Of a DNA stretch of 8,048 nt, positions 5,189 to 8,048 are shown one piece after another. The stretch lies in assembly GCA_016285335.1 (NCBI GenBank), contig JAEEQO010000140.1, positions 1 through 8,048 of the forward strand, in the 5' to 3' direction. The stretch's first letter is position 1. Each line of letters starts with the position of its first letter. The notes under the pieces are model-generated. The model saw nothing but the letters and a program-made list of their open reading frames with translations, was not told where the DNA came from and made no database searches. The position numbers and the translations under genes are program-made. Origin of the DNA: Victivallales bacterium (GTDB lineage: Bacteria > Verrucomicrobiota > Lentisphaeria > Victivallales > UBA1829).

Positions 5189-7423
5189 ATGAAAAAGAAA
5201 CTTACAGCCATCTGCTGCGCCGCGCTGCTCGCGCCCGCGCTTTATGCACAGCGCCCCGAACATGCCGCGCTCATCGCCCAGGAAGCCAGAGGCAACGCCC
5301 AGGCCGCTTTCCGCCTCTACGAACTCGCCCAGAGCGGCCAGCTCCATACCCGCAAGGCGGACAACGACCGCGACGCCCAGCGCTACCTCAGCCGCGCCGC
5401 CGAACTCGGCAGCATTTCCGCACGATACCAGTTCGCCATGTCACGCCTCTCCGGGCAGGGTTCCCTCCGCGCCGGACAGAAGACCGCGTTCGAGTATCTG
5501 CTCGAGCTCGCCAAGCTTCAGCCGTCCCAGGAATTCTCCGCCGAACAGTATTTCGAGGTCCACTCCATGCTCGGCGAATGCTACGAAAACGGCAAGGGCG
5601 TCCAGCCCAACCTCGACCTCGCGTTCCGCTACTATCTTTTCGCCTCCGTGCAGAACGAAAAGGCGCGTCTCGCGCTCGGCCGCATCTTCATGAAGGGCAT
5701 CGACTCCATCGGGCTCAAGGCCGATCCGGACGCCGCCATGTTCGAGTTCTTCGACGTTTTCACGAAGAATGAAAAGCGCATCCCCGAGATCATCGGCATG
5801 CTCCGCGCCGCAGGAAAAGAGAACGTCGATGCGTTCTCCAAGTTCCTCGAACGCAAGGCGCGCGCGGGCGATCCCGTCGCGGCCTACTTCCTCGCCAGCA
5901 ACATGTTCTCCGGCACGACTTTCCCCAAGGAGACCAACAAGGCGCTGGAGATCTACGAGCTCGCGGTCCGCTACGGCGACCTGAACGCCGCGATCGACCT
6001 CGGCGACATCTACACGTTCGGACGCAACTTCATCCCCATCGACGTCGAGAAGGGCAACGCCTACTACGACCTCGCGCTCGCCTCCGCCGACACGCGCGAA
6101 ACCGCCGCGAAACGCATGCTCCGCTACGTCGAGCAGCAGAAGGATCCCTACAAGCAGTTCCAGTACCTCATCCTCGCAAACGACCTCCGCGGCGCACGAA
6201 ACGTCATCCGCAGCAACGTCCAGATGAGCTGGTCCGCCGAGGACATCTACCTGAAGGCGAAGGAATTCAAGGCCGACAAGGTGCGCCTGAAACAGTACGA
6301 CAAGCGCGCCCAGGCCGACTATTTCGAACGCCTCCACATGGCATCCAACGCGGGCTACTTCCTCGCCGTCGAAGACTATTTCCGCGAGGCCGGCAGCCGC
6401 GAATACGCCCGCATGATCTGGGCACTCGAGCTCGACCCGCACCCCGAAGACCCCGACTGGCTCTACACGCTCTCCGTCTGCTACCGTTCCGGCGGCGCCG
6501 AGAACAAGAGCCGCGACTTCAAGAAGTCCCTCGAATACATGATCCAGGCCGCCGACAAGGGCCATGTGACCTCCATGGACCTGCTCGTGAAGCTCTACAC
6601 CCGCGGCGGCGCCCGCTACGGCGTGCCCGATCCCGTCCCCGAACTCGCCCAGAAGTACACCGACCTGCTCGTCCAGCACGACTACAAGCTCAAATATCCG
6701 AGCTATTTCAACGCATATCTCGAGGAGCTCGAAAAAGTCGAAGGCGAGGAATATGACGCCACAAGCCTCGACCCGGCATTCCGCTCCATCCAGACCAGCC
6801 CGCTCGCCGCCATGGCGCTCTCCAAGATCTTCATGAAAGGCAACGAGGATTTCAATGTCGAAAAGGACGAAATCACCGCGCTTGTCATGCTCCATGAAGC
6901 GGCGGCGAACGGGTATGAACCCGCCGTCCGCGAGCTCGTCAACATCAGCAAGGAAGGGATCACTGACGTCTTCTCCGCAAACGCCAGATTCGCCGAGAAG
7001 TATGAATCCCTGCTGAAATACATCCCGAGGTATATCCAGAACGAAGACGGTACCGTGGCATCCACGACGACCACGAAACCCGCCGAGGAAACCGCATCCG
7101 ACCGCAATCAGGCCAGATTCCCGGTCATCCGTCCCACCGTCCCGCGCCGCGGCTGGACCCCCGGCATGATCCCCGGAATGGGCGGCGGCATGATGGGACC
7201 CGGCATGCCGGGCACAAGACCGGGCACCATCCCCGGAACCATCCCCGGAACCATCCCCGGAGCCGGATTGGGCGGAATGCCCCCCGCGCCCGGGATGACT
7301 AGACCCGGCGTGATGCCCGCCAACCAGAATCCGGCCGTCAATCCAAACACGAAACCGGCGGATGAGAAAGCCGACGACAAACCGGCGGAGAAATCCGAAC
7401 CGGCGGACGAAGATATTCTCTAA
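5189..7423 (+). CDS. Exported Sel1-repeat protein with Gly/Pro/Met-rich C-terminal tail
   Basis: The 744-residue product starts with a clear signal peptide (1-21; MKKK, hydrophobic core, cleavage near ALYA-Q). Degenerate Sel1/TPR-like helical hairpins follow, recognisable at about 34-90, 121-170 (LGECYENGKGVQPNLDLAFR), 226-300 (YFLASNMFSGTTFPKETNKA), 423-475 and 538-590 (AMALSKIFMKG). Residues 620-655 are Thr/Glu-rich linker, 656-710 are Gly/Pro/Met repeats (GMIPGM, PGTIPGTIPGTIPG), and the end is an acidic Pro/Lys tail. Sel1 repeats act as protein-binding scaffolds; the partner is unknown. Export plus the next gene tolB suggest a periplasmic or outer-envelope job. ATG 5189 is preferred over GTG 5183 because GAGGTG (5178-5183) is the ribosome binding site, 5 bases before the ATG. 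The gene lies 17 bp after hisF. No enzyme motif was seen, and no lipobox cysteine follows the signal peptide. Confidence 0.85.
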   Translation: MKKKLTAICCAALLAPALYAQRPEHAALIAQEARGNAQAAFRLYELAQSGQLHTRKADNDRDAQRYLSRAAELGSISARYQFAMSRLSGQGSLRAGQKTAFEYLLELAKLQPSQEFSAEQYFEVHSMLGECYENGKGVQPNLDLAFRYYLFASVQNEKARLALGRIFMKGIDSIGLKADPDAAMFEFFDVFTKNEKRIPEIIGMLRAAGKENVDAFSKFLERKARAGDPVAAYFLASNMFSGTTFPKETNKALEIYELAVRYGDLNAAIDLGDIYTFGRNFIPIDVEKGNAYYDLALASADTRETAAKRMLRYVEQQKDPYKQFQYLILANDLRGARNVIRSNVQMSWSAEDIYLKAKEFKADKVRLKQYDKRAQADYFERLHMASNAGYFLAVEDYFREAGSREYARMIWALELDPHPEDPDWLYTLSVCYRSGGAENKSRDFKKSLEYMIQAADKGHVTSMDLLVKLYTRGGARYGVPDPVPELAQKYTDLLVQHDYKLKYPSYFNAYLEELEKVEGEEYDATSLDPAFRSIQTSPLAAMALSKIFMKGNEDFNVEKDEITALVMLHEAAANGYEPAVRELVNISKEGITDVFSANARFAEKYESLLKYIPRYIQNEDGTVASTTTTKPAEETASDRNQARFPVIRPTVPRRGWTPGMIPGMGGGMMGPGMPGTRPGTIPGTIPGTIPGAGLGGMPPAPGMTRPGVMPANQNPAVNPNTKPADEKADDKPAEKSEPADEDIL
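7226..7261 (+). repeat. Three perfect 12-bp tandem repeats inside the Sel1 gene
   Basis: ACCATCCCCGGA occurs three times without mismatch at 7226-7237, 7238-7249 and 7250-7261, encoding TIPG units. Because 12 is a multiple of three, slippage would add or remove four residues without breaking the frame. The flanking codons (GMIPGM, PGMPG, PGTRPG) look like older, diverged copies. Confidence 0.95.
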
Positions 7424-7436
7424 AGCAGGAGATAGG

Positions 7437-7448
7437 ATGCTCCAATGA
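7437..7448 (+). other. Possible three-codon minicistron overlapping the tolB start
   Basis: AGGAG at 7427-7431 lies 5 bases before ATG 7437, an ideal spacing, yet that ATG opens only Met-Leu-Gln-stop. The stop TGA (7446-7448) overlaps the tolB ATG (7445-7447) as ATGA. In contrast, AGGAG is 13 bases from the tolB ATG; a weaker AGGAT (7434-7438) is 6 bases away. A ribosome could initiate at 7437 and restart at tolB. This may be chance, with tolB simply using AGGAT. Confidence 0.25.
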
Positions 7449-8048
7449 AAAGAATCCTGTTCCTTCTGACCGCTGCGTTATTTCTCGCCGCCGCCCTTCC
7501 CGTTTTTGCGCAAAGTGCGGCGGCCGGCGGCATCGTGGTCACCGCGGATGCGAAGAATGCCAACCCGACGCTCGTTTTCACCGGCGAACTGTCCGATCAG
7601 GCGTTGTCCGCGAAGATTCTCTCCGACTTCCAGTACTGCGGCTGGTTCACGGTGCTGAAATCCGGCAGCGCGGCTTATCATGTCTCGGCCAAGGGGTCTC
7701 TGCAGGACTTCACGGTCTCGGTCACAAACAGTGCCGGCGTCCCGATTTGCAACTCGTTCCACATCACGGGCAGCAAGGAAGTGGACCCCGCGGCGCACAT
7801 GGCCGTCGACACGGTCCTGAACAGGGTATTCGGCATCGAAGGCATCTGCCGCTCGAAGATCGTGTTCTCCGTCGCCACCTCCGCCAAAAACCGCGAAATC
7901 TTCATCTGCGACTTCGATGGCAAGAATATCAGGCAGCTCACGAAACACAACACCCTCTGCGTCGAACCCGTCTGGGCCCCCGACGGAAAGAGCTTCGTCT
8001 TCAGCTTCTACGGTCCCAGCTACACCAACCTCGTGCAGTACAACATGG
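7445..8048 (+). CDS. tolB: TolB, periplasmic beta-propeller protein of the Tol-Pal system (3' end outside window)
   Basis: Only the first 201 codons are present; the frame is open to the window edge. Residues 1-22 form a signal peptide (MKRILFLLTAALFLAAALPV then FA-Q). Residues 30-130 fit the TolB N-terminal domain, including ILSDFQYCGWFTVL (58-71) and VDTVLNRVFGIEG (121-133). The six-bladed propeller starts at KIVFSVAT (138-145) and the first PD40/WD40-like blade reads EIFICDFDGKNIRQLT (151-166) followed by EPVWAPDGKSFVFSF (174-188), close to family repeats. TolB binds Pal and TolA and helps couple outer-membrane constriction to division. The N-domain looks somewhat shorter than in E. coli. 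An in-frame stop at 7433 rules out an earlier start. It lies 21 bp after the Sel1 gene, likely co-transcribed. A TolB-like PD40 propeller protein unlinked to Pal is the alternative, since tolA/Q/R and pal are not visible. Confidence 0.85.
   Translation, partial: MKRILFLLTAALFLAAALPVFAQSAAAGGIVVTADAKNANPTLVFTGELSDQALSAKILSDFQYCGWFTVLKSGSAAYHVSAKGSLQDFTVSVTNSAGVPICNSFHITGSKEVDPAAHMAVDTVLNRVFGIEGICRSKIVFSVATSAKNREIFICDFDGKNIRQLTKHNTLCVEPVWAPDGKSFVFSFYGPSYTNLVQYNM

Noticed and set aside
5441..6895. 484-codon antisense frame across the Sel1 gene
   Set aside because: Val/Glu/Gly-rich shadow; the sense strand has a signal peptide, a ribosome site and Sel1 repeats.

Overview
This is an ordinary-looking chromosomal segment of a GC-rich, Gram-negative bacterium. 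All seven genes lie on the + strand. The envelope gene set (divisome, TolB, exported Sel1-repeat protein), the strong G/C preference at third codon positions and the A/T-rich gene boundaries would fit the PVC superphylum, perhaps Lentisphaerota. That placement is inference only; nothing in the window proves a phylum.

Region 1 (1-195) is a non-coding leader. It has eight A-tracts spaced at roughly one helical turn, a plausible sigma70-type promoter, and six AGG-core repeats spaced 10-11 bp that run across the promoter up to mraZ. The repeats resemble the tandem operator of the MraZ autorepressor.

Region 2 (196-4191) is the first part of a division/cell-wall (dcw) cluster: mraZ, rsmH, a divergent ftsL-like gene and ftsI (class B penicillin-binding protein). 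It closes with a strong intrinsic terminator at 4222-4263, where many dcw clusters continue into murE/murF/mraY.

Region 3 (4264-4409) is A/T-rich and carries a good promoter. It drives region 4 (4410-8048): a HisF-family gene, a large exported Sel1-repeat protein with a Gly/Pro/Met-rich tail, and the 5' part of tolB, which is cut by the window end. The genes are 17 and 21 bp apart, so they probably form one operon.

The dcw genes serve septal peptidoglycan synthesis and ribosome maturation. The Sel1 protein and TolB act in the periplasm or outer envelope. The HisF homologue does not fit. It stands apart from other his genes, keeps both catalytic aspartates, but lacks all four charged residues that form the ammonia gate of canonical HisF. 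This gate loss and the periodic mraZ leader are the two observations most worth following. No RNA genes, CRISPR arrays, insertion sequences or attachment sites were seen.
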